From: Streptomyces diastatochromogenes
Lineage (GTDB): Bacteria > Actinomycetota > Actinomycetes > Streptomycetales > Streptomycetaceae
NCBI GenBank assembly: GCA_026913215.1
Contig: JAPTYK010000001.1
Coordinates: 1,302,001 to 1,366,000, forward strand
Direction of reading: 5' to 3'
DNA length: 64,000 nt
Part shown: one piece after another, positions 39,285 through 50,424 of the stretch
Layout: the number at the start of each line of letters is the position of its first letter
Numbering within the stretch: position 1 is the stretch's first letter
Program-made: the position numbers and the translations under genes
Notes under the pieces: model-generated
What the model was told of the DNA's origin: nothing
What the model saw: the letters and a program-made list of their open reading frames with translations, nothing else
The model's database searches: none

Positions 39285-40334
39285 TTGGCACCTTCCTTCA
39301 CCAGCGCGTGCGCGGTGTGCGCGACGGGCTCGTCGTCTTCCACGATCTCGACCTGGAGGCCCTGCTCGCGCAGGAAGCCGACCGGGACGACGTTCTCCTC
39401 GTAGCGTCCGGGCAGTTCGATCCGCATCCGGCCGATCTGCTTCCCGCCGACGGTGTCCATCGCCGCCCCGAGGATCGAGATGTCGATGTTGTACGTGCGG
39501 GAGAGCTGGGAGATCACCGGCTGGCTCGCGGCCTCGCCGTGGAACGTGACGTCGACGACCGTGCGGTCGGGGCCCGTGGGGGTGCCGCTGACCGGGAACA
39601 GCTCGGCCGCCAGCTGGGAGCCGGGGGTGGCGAGCAGTTCGCCGACGGTGCCGGACTCGACGACGCGGCCGTGCTGCATGAGGGCGGCGGAGTCGCAGAT
39701 CGTCTTGACGACGTCCATCTCGTGCGTGATGAGCAGGACGGTGAGGCCGAGCTGCTGGTTGAGGTCGCGCAGGAGCTGGAGGATGGAGCGGGTGGTCTCC
39801 GGGTCGAGGGCGCTGGTGGCCTCGTCGGAGAGCAGGACCTGGGCTTGCCGGCGAGGGCGCGGGCGATGCCGACGCGCTGCTTCTGGCCGCCGGAGAGCTG
39901 GCCGGGGTAGGACTTCGCCTTGTCGGCGAGGCCGACGAGGTCGAGGAGTTCCAGGGCGCGGCGGGAGCGCTCGGCGCCGGAGACGCCGAGGATCTCCAGG
40001 GGGAGTTCGATGTTGTCCTTCACCGTGCGGGAGGACAGCAGGTTGAAGTGCTGGAAGACCATGCCGATGCTGCTGCGCGCCCGGCGCAGGTCCTTCCCGG
40101 CGCGGCGGCCCTTCCCGGCGAGGGCGGTGAGGTCGACGCCGTCGACGGTCACCGTGCCGGAGGTGGGGCGCTCCAGGAGGTTGACGCAGCGGATGAGCGA
40201 GGACTTGCCGGCGCCGCTCTGGCCGATCACGCCGAACACCTCGCCCTCGCGGACGTGGAGGTCGACGCCGTCCAGAGCGGTGACCTGCCGCCGCGCGACT
40301 CATAGACCTTGGTCAGGCCCGAAGTGGTGATCAC
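39281..40334 (-). CDS. metN: Methionine ABC transporter ATPase MetN (two frameshifts)
   Basis: About 352 residues. Walker [10 protein letters not shown] near residue 42, signature [15 protein letters not shown], Walker [15 protein letters not shown]-loop [10 protein letters not shown]-terminal regulatory NIL domain ([20 protein letters not shown]) senses methionine. Frame breaks near 39845 ([11 protein letters not shown] to [11 protein letters not shown]) and near 40295. Start is GTG 40332-40334 ([11 protein letters not shown]); a GTG 15 bases upstream (40347-40349) is possible. No SAM riboswitch was seen in the leader. Confidence 0.93.
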
Positions 40335-40892
40335 AGGGGTTTCCGTCACTGTCGAGTGCGCGACGCGGGGTCCGTCGTGCACGGGGCATTCGTCATTTCG
40401 GACAGTCAGGCGCACGGGGAGGCTGTTCCGGCTGGTGGCCGGGCGGCAGCGGTGCGCGGGGCAGGCACGGTCCGGCGCCGGGTGGCGGTCGGATCGGCTC
40501 GGCCGTCGGGGTCTCGCTTCGGGGCGCGAGGCTCAGGCGGGGCCCTCAGAAGGCGCACATTCGACACATACAACGAGCACCGGGCGTCGTGTTCGCCTCG
40601 GTCGCAAGGGTGCGGCTGCTCGTCGTGGTCATGTCTGCAAGTAAAACATGCGCAGCTGCGAAGGGAAGGGGCTGTCCGAATAGCGGACGTCCTTGAGACG
40701 CCATGCGGACGCGGCGGGGACGGCGGGCGGCGCGCCTTTCCGCGTGTGGCCTGGAGGGACGCGCCTCCGGTCCGGGCGCGGCGGGGAGGGTGATCCGGTA
40801 CGGGATGTGGCCAAGGCCACGCGGGCGACGGGCTCCGGGAGAGCCGGGGGGCGGGCGCGTCGGACGGTTCGGACCGTAATACCCTCGGGCGC
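40335..40892. other. Divergent regulatory region between metN and a small membrane-protein gene
   Basis: 558 bases with no supported gene. It contains repeated GC-rich stems and an AT-richer block (AAGTAAAACATGCGCAGCTGCG, split by the palindrome GCAGCTGC near 40652-40659), likely promoter territory. A SAM riboswitch consensus is absent. Confidence 0.55.
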
Positions 40893-41255
40893 ATGCTTGA
40901 CGCCCTGACGGTCGCGGTCTCCGTGGCCGCGCTCGCCCTCGCCGCCTGGTGCGGCTTCGCCGCCTTCCGGGACCAGCCGACCAAGGACTGGCACTTCATC
41001 GGCATGGCCGTGGTGACCTTCCTGGTCCTGGTCCAGCTGATCGTCGGCATCGTGCAGCTGGCGCGCGGCGAGAAGGCCGAGGAGGGCACGACGATCTTCG
41101 TCGCCTATCTGCTCGGCGCGCTGTGCGCGGTGCCCATCGCCGGTTTCATGTCGCTCGCGGAGCGCAGCCGGTGGGGTTCGGCGACGGTGGCGGCCGGCGC
41201 GGTCGTCCTGGCCGTGCTCGAAGTGCGTCTCTACGACATCTGGACGGTGGGCTGA
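40893..41255 (+). CDS. Small integral membrane protein
   Basis: 120 residues, four hydrophobic helices (LTVAVSVAALALAAWCGFAA, MAVVTFLVLVQLIVGIVQL, FVAYLLGALCAVPIAGFMSL, ATVAAGAVVLAVLEVRLYDI). Intact. Start ATG 40893 (MLDALTV). It is followed 2 bp later by another membrane-protein gene, so they are co-transcribed. No known domain. Confidence 0.7.
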   Translation: MLDALTVAVSVAALALAAWCGFAAFRDQPTKDWHFIGMAVVTFLVLVQLIVGIVQLARGEKAEEGTTIFVAYLLGALCAVPIAGFMSLAERSRWGSATVAAGAVVLAVLEVRLYDIWTVG

Positions 41256-41257
41256 CC

Positions 41258-41686
41258 ATGACCACGACCGAGACCGAGACCCCGGCTCAGGGGAAGGCCC
41301 GTCTCGTCACGGGTCCGGGCATGCTGCTCGTCTGGCTGTACGGCGTGATGTCGGTCGGCGCGGTCTCCCGCTCGATCTACCAGATCGCGAGCGAGTTCGA
41401 CCGCGCGCCGCTGGCGTACGGCCTGTCGGCGGTGGCCGCGATCGTCTACGTCTTCATCACGTACACGCTGGTGCGCGGTGGGGAGAAGGCCCGCAGGGCG
41501 GCGCTGGTGTGCTGCGCCGCCGAGCTCGCGGGCGTGCTGATCGTGGGGACCTGGACGCTGGTGGAGCCGTCCGCCTTCCCGGACGCGACGGTCTGGTCGG
41601 ACTTCGGGTACGGCTACGTCTTCATCCCGGTGCTGCTTCCGCTCACCGGCATCTGGTGGCTGCGGAAGGCGGCCAAGGCCGCCTGA
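41258..41686 (+). CDS. Small integral membrane protein
   Basis: 142 residues with four helices (MLLVWLYGVMSVGAVSRSIY, LSAVAAIVYVFITYTLV, AALVCCAAELAGVLIVGTWT, YVFIPVLLPLTGIWWL). The first 16 residues are Thr/Glu-rich and cytoplasmic. Start is ATG 41258 (MTTTETETPAQ). Intact; paired with 40893-41255. Function unknown. A stem-loop shared with the opposite gene spans its stop. Confidence 0.72.
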   Translation: MTTTETETPAQGKARLVTGPGMLLVWLYGVMSVGAVSRSIYQIASEFDRAPLAYGLSAVAAIVYVFITYTLVRGGEKARRAALVCCAAELAGVLIVGTWTLVEPSAFPDATVWSDFGYGYVFIPVLLPLTGIWWLRKAAKAA

Positions 41687-41706
41687 GGGCTGTCCTAGGC
41701 GGCCTT
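41675..41706. terminator. Bidirectional stem-loop between convergent genes
   Basis: AAGGCCGCCT pairs perfectly with AGGCGGCCTT around a 12-base loop. Both stop codons of the convergent genes lie inside or next to it. Confidence 0.75.
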
Positions 41707-42192
41707 CTCCAGGGTCACCAGGGTGAGCCTCGGGCCGACCTCGCGGGTGTCGACCTGCGCGTAGCCCTTGCTGCGGTAGAGGCGCAGATTGCCCTCGCTG
41801 CGGTGGCCGGTGAAGAGCTGGAAGCGCTTGGCGGACGCCGTCTCCTCCGTCTCCGGGGCCTGCTCGGCGAAGTGCCGCTCGATGCCGTCGAGGAGGCGGC
41901 CGCCGAGGCCGTGCCGCTGCATGCGCGGGTGGACGATCAGCTTGGCGATGCGCACCGTGCCGTCCTCGTCGAGGCGGGCCCGCACGGAGGCGACGACCTC
42001 GTCGCCGAGCCGGGCCACCAGCCCGTACCCCTCGGCCAGTTCGGCGCGCAGGGCGTCGAGCGACTGGGTGAGCGGCTCGATGGACCAGTCCCCGTACAGC
42101 TCCGCCTCGCTCTGGTAGCAGAGGTACTGCAGCTTCAGGATGTGCTCCGCGTCCTGCGCGTCCGCCGCTGAGATGGTCACACTCAGGCCCAT
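41695..42192 (-). CDS. GNAT-family N-acetyltransferase
   Basis: 165 residues, intact. Conserved VRIAKLIVHPRMQRHGLGGR provides the acetyl-CoA loop (R-x2-G-x-G type, RHGLGG), and GNLRLYRSKGYAQVD is the C-terminal GNAT strand/helix. N-terminus SVTISAADAQDAEHILKLQY. Start is ATG 42190-42192 (MGLSVTIS) with GGAGG upstream; an in-frame ATG further up (42225) would add 11 residues. Substrate unknown. Confidence 0.78.
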   Translation of the reverse strand: MGLSVTISAADAQDAEHILKLQYLCYQSEAELYGDWSIEPLTQSLDALRAELAEGYGLVARLGDEVVASVRARLDEDGTVRIAKLIVHPRMQRHGLGGRLLDGIERHFAEQAPETEETASAKRFQLFTGHRSEGNLRLYRSKGYAQVDTREVGPRLTLVTLEKAA

Positions 42193-42229
42193 GTGTGCAC
42201 GCCTCCCGCTCATCTGGTCGATCATCGGT

Positions 42230-42865
42230 TTACCGCACCCTTCCCCGTCGACCCGGGGCGGGAACCTCTGCAGCCAGCATTCTGCGCAAACATCCCAGGC
42301 AACGGGAACGCATCGGCCCCAGACTGCCCTGTGAGATACCCAACTCTCCTGCGATTTCCCGGTAGGTGGGGTCCTCCGGGTCGAGCATCGCGGTGAGCAC
42401 CTTCGGGCAGCGGCCGGGTGTCCTGGTGACGGCGGCGCGCAGGGTGCGGCGGCCCTCGGCGACGAGGAGCGAGTGCTCCGGCTCGGCGCCGTCCGGCCCG
42501 TGGGCCGGTTCGTCCTGGTAGGGGCGTTCCCGGTCGTGGGTCCTGCGGGCCCGGCGCGCCTCCGCGCGGACGGCGCGGCGCAGCCATTCGGCGGGCCGTT
42601 CGGGGGCGGTGCCGGTCTCCTGGAGCCGTTCCAGGAGGCGGAGCCAGACGGCCTGTTCGAGGTCGCCCGGGTCGACGCCGGCGGCGGCGCCTCGGCGTCG
42701 GACTCGGCGGAGAGCAGCGGGCGAGGGCGGCGAGGAGAAGGCCGGGGCCTGGGCCTGTGCCTGGGCCTGGGCCTCTGCCGGGGCCTCTGCCGGGGAGACG
42801 ATCTCGGGATCGGTCGCGGAAGCGGCCTCGGGAGCGGTGGCGGAAGTGGTCTCGGGGGTGGTCAT
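42230..42865 (-). CDS. Sigma-70-like protein with region 4 helix-turn-helix (one frameshift)
   Basis: About 212 residues. The C-terminus carries a sigma region-4-like helix-turn-helix (YREIAGELGISQGSLGPMRS). The centre (LEQAVWLRLLERLQETGTAP, RPAEWLRRAVRAEARRARRT) resembles region 2/linker of ECF-type factors. The N-terminus is Ala/Glu/Pro-rich and low complexity. One base is missing near 42690, between a run of SAESDAEA and AAAGVDPGDLEQ. Start is ATG 42863-42865. I am sure of the DNA-binding module, less so that it is a working sigma factor. Confidence 0.65.
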   Translation of the reverse strand: MTTPETTSATAPEAASATDPEIVSPAEAPAEAQAQAQAQAPAFSSPPSPAALRRVRRRGAAAGVDPGDLEQAVWLRLLERLQETGTAPERPAEWLRRAVRAEARRARRTHDRERPYQDEPAHGPDGAEPEHSLLVAEGRRTLRAAVTRTPGRCPKVLTAMLDPEDPTYREIAGELGISQGSLGPMRSRCLGCLRRMLAAEVPAPGRRGRVR

Positions 42866-42972
42866 GACCGGCACGATGCCGGGGCGCCCGGCCGTGGTTG
42901 CGGTGCCGGGCGTAAACCACCCGGGAGGGGGTCGTGCGGAGCCGTACGGCCCCCTCCGTCGGGCCGGTCGGG

Positions 42973-44135
42973 TCAGTCGCGGGTGCCGAGGTCCGCGGCG
43001 GCGAGCCGGGCGGTGTCCGGGTTGTCGGAGAAGATGCCGTCGATCCCCGTCTCCAGGTACCGCTTGAGGGCTCCGAAGGCGTCGCCGTACGCCGTCGGGT
43101 CCGTGCCCCTGCGGAAGTCCGCGGGCAGGAAGGTGTTCTCGTTGCGGTGCGTGTACGGGTGGAGGACCAGCCCCTCGGCGTGCGCGTCGCGGACCAGGGT
43201 GGTCGGGGTGCCGAGGCGGCCGCTCGCGTCCTTGGGGATGACCAGGTCGAGGGTGGGGCCGATGCCCTTGGCGTACGAGGCGATCCAGCGCAGGCCCTCG
43301 GGCGTGACCAGGTCGGCGACGGTGCGCGGGTCGCCGGACTCGACGAAGTCCCAGGGGCGGCTGCTCGCGCCGGAGAGCAGGACGACGCCCGGGGCGTCCA
43401 CCAGCTTCGCCAGGCGCTGGATGCTGCTGGGCTCGAAGGACTGGAGGAAGACCGGGGAGTTCGCGCGGTGGCGTCCGTACCGGCGCAGGAGCTTCGCGAG
43501 GCGCTCCTCCAGGCCGAGGCCGAGGGAGCGGAAGTAGCTGGGGTGCTTGGTCTCGACGTGCAGCCAGATCTCGCGGCCCCGGCGGCGGCCCTCCCCTCGG
43601 CCCAGATCAGGACCTCCTCGAAGGTGGGAACCGCCCAGCGGCCGTCGTAGAGGGTGTTCTCCTGGCGGGTGGCGGGGATGCGCTCCTTGGCCCGCAGCGT
43701 CTTGAGCTCGGCGAGCGTGAAGTCCTCGGTGAACCAGCCGGTGAGCGCGACGCCGTCGACGGTCTTGGTGGTCTTCCGGGAGGCGAACTCGGGGTGGTCG
43801 GCGACGTCGGTGGTGGCGCTGATGTCGTTCTCGTGACGGCAGACCAGGTGTCCGTCCCGGGTGGGGACGAGGTCCTGCTCGACGACGTCGGCGCCGAGGT
43901 CGAGGGCGTGCCGGTAGGAGCCGAGGTGTGCTCGGGGCGGTAGCGGCGGCGCCCCGGTGGCCGATGACGAGCGGGACGGGGAGGAGCGGTAGCCGTGGCC
44001 GCGGCCGGGCGCGCGGTCCGGGGCGTCCGCCCGCGCGGTGCCGGCCGCGAGGGTCGTGGAGGCGCCGAGGACGGTGGCGCCCGCCGCTCCGAGAACCGTG
44101 CGCCGTGCCGGGGTCCGGCGTTCGCCCTGGGTCAT
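42973..44135 (-). CDS. Exported glycerophosphodiester phosphodiesterase (two frameshifts)
   Basis: About 387 residues. A twin-arginine signal (ARRTVLGAAGATVLGASTTL) exports the folded protein. The GDPD domain starts with the catalytic VIGHRGA block, continues with YRHALDLGADVVEQDLVPTR and DGHLVCRHENDISATTD, and ends with GIDGIFSDNPDTARLAAAD, the expected metal/catalytic set. It cleaves glycerophosphodiesters from lipid turnover. Missing bases near 43595 and near 43930 separate the pieces. Start is ATG 44133-44135 with AGGAGG at an optimal distance. It is divergent from the PlsC-like acyltransferase gene. Confidence 0.9.
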
Positions 44136-44376
44136 GGGGGATCCTCCTGTGTGTACCGCGGTGTGATGTCCCGCACCTGTCAACTGTTGTCCCCGACGCT
44201 AGGCAGTGGGCCCCTACGGGCGGCAGACCTGGGCCGAACATGGCGGAAACACGCGTCAACACTGCGTATCCACTCGGTGAACCCGATGTGCGCGCGGGGG
44301 TGACCCGCGAGTATCGTCACGAGCTGCAACCGTCGGCTCGCCCGCTCGTCCGAACCGCTTCCCATCGGAGGAACCG

Positions 44377-45048
44377 TTGTCCCGTCATGCGATCATCAAG
44401 GCAGTGCTCGGGCCGGTCATGCGCCTGATGTTCCGCCCCCGCGTGGAGGGCGCCGAGAACATCCCGGGGACGGGTCCCGTGATCCTCGCGGGCAACCACC
44501 TGACCTTCATCGACTCGATGATCATGCCGATCTGCCTGGACCGTCCGGTCTACTTCATCGGCAAGGACGAGTACGTGACGGGCAAGGGCGTCAAGGGCCG
44601 GGCGATGGCCTGGTTCTTCACCAGCGTCGGCATGATCCCGGTGGACCGGGACGGCGGGCGCGGCGGTGTGGCGGCGCTGATGACGGGCCGTCGCGTCCTC
44701 GAGGAGGGCAAGATCTTCTCGATCTACCCGGAGGGCACCCGCTCCCCCGACGGCCGGCTGTACCGGGGCCGTACGGGCATCGCGCGGCTGACCCTGATGA
44801 CCGGGGCGCCGGTGGTGCCGTTCGCGATGATCGGCACCGACAAGATCCAGCCGGGCGGCTCGGGCTTCCCCCGGCCGGGCAAGGTGACGGTGCGCTTCGG
44901 CGAGGCGATGGAGTTCTCCCGGTACGACGGGATGGACCGCGACCGGTACGTGCTGCGCGCGGTGACGGACTCGGTGATGGCCGAGGTCATGCGGCTCTCC
45001 GGACAGGAGTACGTGGACATGTACGCCACCAAGGCGAAGGCGGCGTGA
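44377..45048 (+). CDS. 1-acyl-sn-glycerol-3-phosphate acyltransferase (PlsC-like)
   Basis: 223 residues, intact. The acyltransferase motif HX4D is present (GNHLTFIDSMI), followed by EGTRSPDGRLYRGRTG, the phosphate-binding block. It acylates lysophosphatidic acid (or a related lipid) at the membrane. Start is TTG 44377-44379, supported by GGAGG at 44366. This protein type is unusual in using TTG, but the spacing is right. A strong hairpin follows at 45066. Confidence 0.9.
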   Translation: MSRHAIIKAVLGPVMRLMFRPRVEGAENIPGTGPVILAGNHLTFIDSMIMPICLDRPVYFIGKDEYVTGKGVKGRAMAWFFTSVGMIPVDRDGGRGGVAALMTGRRVLEEGKIFSIYPEGTRSPDGRLYRGRTGIARLTLMTGAPVVPFAMIGTDKIQPGGSGFPRPGKVTVRFGEAMEFSRYDGMDRDRYVLRAVTDSVMAEVMRLSGQEYVDMYATKAKAA

Positions 45049-45065
45049 CTCCGCCCGTCCCGTGG

Positions 45066-45102
45066 AAGTGCCCCGTACGGCCGTCGGCCGTACGGGGCAC
45101 TT
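45066..45102. terminator. Bidirectional terminator between convergent acyltransferase and MFS genes
   Basis: AAGTGCCCCGTACGGCC pairs with GGCCGTACGGGGCACTT around a tiny loop, 18 bases after the acyltransferase stop and 17 before the MFS stop. Confidence 0.85.
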
Positions 45103-45118
45103 CGATACGCCGGGTGCG

Positions 45119-46661
45119 TCAGTGCTCGACGCCCTCCTCCAGCTTCTGGCCCTTGAGGAGGAACCAGGCCGCGACCGCGGTCGCGAGGAGGACCGCCGCG
45201 CCGACGCCGGCCGCGATCCGCAGGCCGTCGACGAAGGCCTCCTGGGCGGAGGACACCAGGGCCGCCGCCGTCTCGGGGCGAGGCCGCCGGAGGCCTGGAC
45301 CGCGCCGCCGAGCGACTCGTGGGCGGCCGACGCGATGCCCGAGGGGACGCCGGCCGGGGTGGCGAAGCCCTGGTAGACGCCGGTCACGATGGAGCCGAGG
45401 ATGGCGATGCCGAGCGCGGCGCCCAGTTCGTACGCGGTCTCGGAGACGGCGGAGGCGGATCCGGCCTGCTCCTTGGGGACGCTGGACAGGATCACGTCGG
45501 CGGTCACGGTGAAGGAGAAGCCGGCGCCCACGCCGACGACGAGCAGGGCGGCGCCGAGGAGCGGGTAGCCGGTGTACTGGTCGAGCGTCGTCAGGACGGC
45601 GAGGGAGAGTCCGACCGCCGCGAGGCCGCCGGCCACCACGGACCGTACGGAGAAGCGGCGGGCCACGAGACCGGCGGCGAGACCGGCCGTGACCGAGCCG
45701 ATCGCGGCCGGCAGTTCGGCGAGTCCGGCCTCCAGGGGGGTGCGGCCCTGGACCAGCTGGAAGAACTGGGACAGGAAGAACACCAGGCCGGAGAGGCCGA
45801 GGATGGTCAGCAGGTCGGCGAGGACGGCACCGGAGAAGCCCCGGTTGCGGAAGAGCCGCATGTCCAGGAGCGGCGCGGGCAGGGTCAGCTGCCGGCGGAC
45901 GAACCAGGCCAGGGCGGCGGCACCGGCGAGGGCGGCGGCTCCGGCGTCGAGGGAGGGGCCGTGGGAGGCCAGTTCCTTGACCGCGTACACGATGCCGATG
46001 ACGCCGACCAGGGAGAGGGCGACGCTGGGCAGGTCCCAGGGGCCCGGGTTCGGGTTCTTCGACTCGGGGATCAGCTTGGCGCCGACGAGGACCAGGACGG
46101 CCATGACGGGCAGGTTGATGAGGAAGACCGAGCCCCACCAGAAGTGCTCCAGGAGGAACCCGCCGACGACCGGGCCGACGGCGGCGCCGGCCGAGGCCAT
46201 GGCACCCCAGATGCCGATGGCGAGGCTGCGCTCGCGCGGGTCGTGGAAGAGGTTGCGGATGAGCGCCAGGGTCGACGGCATCAGGGTCGCGCCGGCGATG
46301 CCGAGGAGGGCACGGGCGACGATCATCATCTCGGGGCTGGTCGCGTAGGCGTTCAGGACCGAGACGGCGCCGAAGGCGGTGGCACCGATCAGCAGGAGCT
46401 TCTTGCGGCCGATGCGGTCGCCGAGGCTGCCCATGGAGACCAGGAGTCCGGCGATGACGAAGGAGTAGACGTCACCGATCCAGAGCAGCTGGGTGCCGGA
46501 GGGCTTGAGGTCCTCGGAGAGGAAGGGGTGGCGAGGCCGAGCACCGTGGCGTCGACCGCCACGAGGAGGACGGCCAGGACGAGCACGGAAAGGGCGAGCC
46601 ACCGGCCGGGGCGGTGCACGCCCCCGATATGGCTCTCGGTCCTGATGCTGCTGGTGGTCAC
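45119..46661 (-). CDS. MFS multidrug efflux transporter, DHA2-type (two frameshifts)
   Basis: About 514 residues with 14 predicted helices, as in the DHA2 (QacA/EmrB-like) family. The N-terminal helix (LALSVLVLAVLLVAVDATV) precedes motif A-like GSLGDRIGRKKLLL. Motif C-like AGAAVGPVVGGFLLEHFWWG is present. It probably exports drugs or dyes using the proton gradient. Frame breaks near 46530 and 45285. Start is GTG 46659-46661; it overlaps the TetR stop as GTGA. The coupled TetR repressor upstream very likely controls it. Confidence 0.9.
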
Positions 46662-47209
46662 TTCTCCACGCTCCTGCGCGCTCCGCCGAGCAACAGCTCG
46701 ACGATCATGTACTGGAAGTCCTTGGCGGCGACCCGGCCGTCCTGCACGGCCCAGGCGCCGGAACCGATGAGCCCGTAGAAGGCCTCGGTGAGCCAGGCGG
46801 GGGTCAGGTCGATGCGGAAGACACCCTCTTCCTGGCCGCGCCGGAAGAGCGCGGAGACCCGGGCGTCTAGGCGTTCCCAGCCGTCGTTCTGCTGGTCGCC
46901 CTCGAAGAGCTGGTTCTCGGTGACGAGGAACGAGAGCAGCGGTGCGACGTCCTCGACTTCGGCGACGAGGCGTCGTACGGCCTCGTCGGCGGGGCCCTCG
47001 GCGGTGCGGGCCCGGTCGTGGGCCGCCTCCAGCTCCTGGATCCCGAGCTCTTCGAGCGCCCGCACCAGGGCGTCCCGCCCCGCGAAGTGGCGGTGCAGCG
47101 TGGCCCGGCCGATGCCTGCGGCCCGTGCGACCTCGTCCATGGTGGCGGTCGCCTTGCGGGTGAGCAGGGCGGCGGCGGCACGGAGCACCTGGGTGCGATC
47201 GACTGACAT
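46658..47209 (-). CDS. TetR-family transcriptional regulator
   Basis: 183 residues, intact. The N-terminal helix-turn-helix is TRKATATMDEVARAAGIGRA followed by TLHRHFAGRDALVRALEELG. The C-terminal part is a ligand-binding helical domain (PAWLTEAFYGLIGSGAWAVQ). It probably represses itself and the MFS pump just after it, whose start overlaps this stop. A perfect 20-bp palindrome lies upstream (47228-47247). Start is ATG 47207-47209 with a -10-like TATGGT only six bases before it, so the mRNA may be leaderless. Confidence 0.92.
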   Translation of the reverse strand: MSVDRTQVLRAAAALLTRKATATMDEVARAAGIGRATLHRHFAGRDALVRALEELGIQELEAAHDRARTAEGPADEAVRRLVAEVEDVAPLLSFLVTENQLFEGDQQNDGWERLDARVSALFRRGQEEGVFRIDLTPAWLTEAFYGLIGSGAWAVQDGRVAAKDFQYMIVELLLGGARRSVEK

Positions 47210-47215
47210 GAGACA

Positions 47216-47247
47216 ACCATACACCCGATGAGACATTGATGTCTCAT
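47216..47247 (-). promoter_or_regulatory. TetR operator and possible leaderless promoter
   Basis: ATGAGACATTGATGTCTCAT (47228-47247) is a perfect 9+2+9 palindrome. A -10-like TATGGT (minus-strand sense; 47216-47221) lies between it and the start codon, six bases before ATG. The half-site ATGAGACA recurs at 47208. The palindrome covers the expected -35 area, as autorepressor sites do. Confidence 0.75.
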
Positions 47248-47315
47248 TCGGGACGTTGACCGCTACGCATGCCGATCAATACGGGCGCCGACCGATACGG
47301 AGGCCGACCCGTACG

Positions 47316-47357
47316 AAAAAGGGCGCCGCCGCCCTCCGGAAGGGAGGGCGGCGGCGC
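47316..47357 (-). terminator. Rho-independent terminator of argH
   Basis: On the minus strand GCGCCGCCGCCCTCCC pairs with GGGCGGCGGCGCC around TTCC, followed by CTTTTT. It starts 18 bases past the argH stop. Confidence 0.85.
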
Positions 47358-47374
47358 GCGCTCGTGCGCGAGGG

Positions 47375-48887
<1,513 letters not shown>

Positions 48888-48902
48888 TCGCGGTCCATGG
48901 GA

Positions 48903-48956
48903 GGCGAGATCTCCGTGGGCGGCGGGATCTCCGTAGGCGGCGGGATCTCCGTGGGC
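48903..48956. repeat. 18-bp direct repeat, three units
   Basis: GGCGAGATCTCCGTGGGC, GGCGGGATCTCCGTAGGC and GGCGGGATCTCCGTGGGC run head to tail between the argH promoter and the HEAT-like gene start. A partial fourth unit starts at 48957. Confidence 0.85.
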
Positions 48957-49004
48957 GGCGAAATTCAGGGGCGTCCCCCTCCACCCTGTCCCTACGCTCC
49001 GCCC

Positions 49005-50330
49005 ATGGACGACATCCACACCGCGGCAGCCACCCGACTGGCCCGGGGAACACCGCTGACCTCGGCCATCGACACCTCCGACGCCGCCGCCTGGACGGGG
49101 CTCGACATCGCCGTGCGGGAGCTCGCCCGCGCCCGTCCGTCCGCGCTGCCCGCCCACCCGTGGGCGACCGGCCGGCGCCTCCGGTGGCCGTGGGACGCGC
49201 CCTTGCCCCGCCTGGACCCGCCCCGCCGCGCACCCGAGGGCCCGAGCTCACCCTCGCGCTCTGCCACCCCGACGGCCGGATACGCGAGGCGGCCCTCCGT
49301 CGCGCGGCCGCCCTCCCCGCCGCCGGCCTGCGTCCGCTGCTGCCCCTCGTGGCGATCCGCTGCGCGGACTGGGCGGAGCCCGTACGCGAACCCGCCCGCG
49401 ACCGCTGCGGGCCGCGCTTCCGGGGTCGGGCCCGGGACGATCGCCGCCCTGGCCGCCGTCGTCCTGCGGATCACGGGCCGCCAGTACGGCGAGGCTGCCC
49501 GGACGATGCTGGAGGCGACGCTCCGGGAAGGCCCGGGGCCCGTCCTCGACGCCCTCCTGGCGGCGGGGACCGGGCGGTCCGGCGCCTCGCGTACCGGATC
49601 GCGGTCGAGCGTCGGCACCTCTCCCCGAACGGTTCGCGGCGGCGCGCCGCCGACCCGGACGGGGTGGTCCAGGACATCTGCGCGGACGGCGCGGTCGCCG
49701 GGTGGGCCCGGAGACCGGGGACGAGGTGCTCCTCCCGCTGCTGCGCTCCCCGTACTCGCGGGTGCGCGCGGCCGGGGTGACGGCGCTGCGCCGGGCCGGG
49801 CGCCCGGGAGGCCGAGGCGTTCCTCGCGGACCGCTCGCCCATGGTCCGGGCGTGCGCGCGGTACGTGCTGCGGCAGTACGGCATCGAGACCGCCCCGCTC
49901 TACCGGGCGCTGTGCGCGGGCGGGCCGGTGCCCCGGCCGCGCCGCTCGGGCTCGCCGAGTGCGGCGCGCGCGAGGACGCCGCCCTGCTGTGGGACCTCAC
50001 GGGGCACCCGCACCGGGGTGCGCGCCCACGCCGTGGCCGGACTGCGCGTCCTGGACGGGGTGGCCGTGGCGCGCCTGGTGCCGTTCCTCGACGACCCCGC
50101 GCCCGGGGTCGTACGGCAGACGGTGACCGCCCTCGCTCCGTACGCGGACCGGCTGCCGGTGGCGGAGCTGCGGGCCCGGCTCGGGACGGAGCACCCCGGC
50201 ACGTGCGCGTGGGGCGTTCCGGCTGCTGGTCGCGAACGGCGGTCCGGACCTCCGGGAGGTCGCCTGGTCGCTGGTCGACGACGCCGAGCCGAAGCTGCGG
50301 GCCAACTCCTGGGCGATGCTCCGGAACTGA
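49005..50330 (+). CDS. HEAT-like repeat protein of unknown function (many frameshifts)
   Basis: About 440 residues built from HEAT/PBS-lyase-like helical repeats: LALCHPDGRIREAALRRAAA, LLPLLRSPYSRVRAAGVTAL, GHPHRGVRAHAVAGLRVL, and DDPAPGVVRQTVTALAPYAD. Such solenoids bind other proteins; no catalytic motif is seen. The open frames change at least five times between 49240 and 50220, so the exact repeat number is unsure. Start is ATG 49005 (MDDIHTAAATRLARG); the stop is TGA 50328-50330 after WAMLRN. It lies downstream of a short 18-bp repeat and divergent from argH. Confidence 0.6.
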
Positions 50331-50424
50331 AGGCCCGTGTGGGTCTTCGCGGGCCTTCCTGGGCCTTCGCGGGCCTCATGGCGGGCTTCCGTGGCGGGCT
50401 TTCGCGAGGGGAGAGAATCAAGCC

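Noticed and set aside
40335..40680. SAM riboswitch before metN
   Set aside because: No SAM-I or SAM-IV-like core or kink-turn pattern was recognised in the leader.
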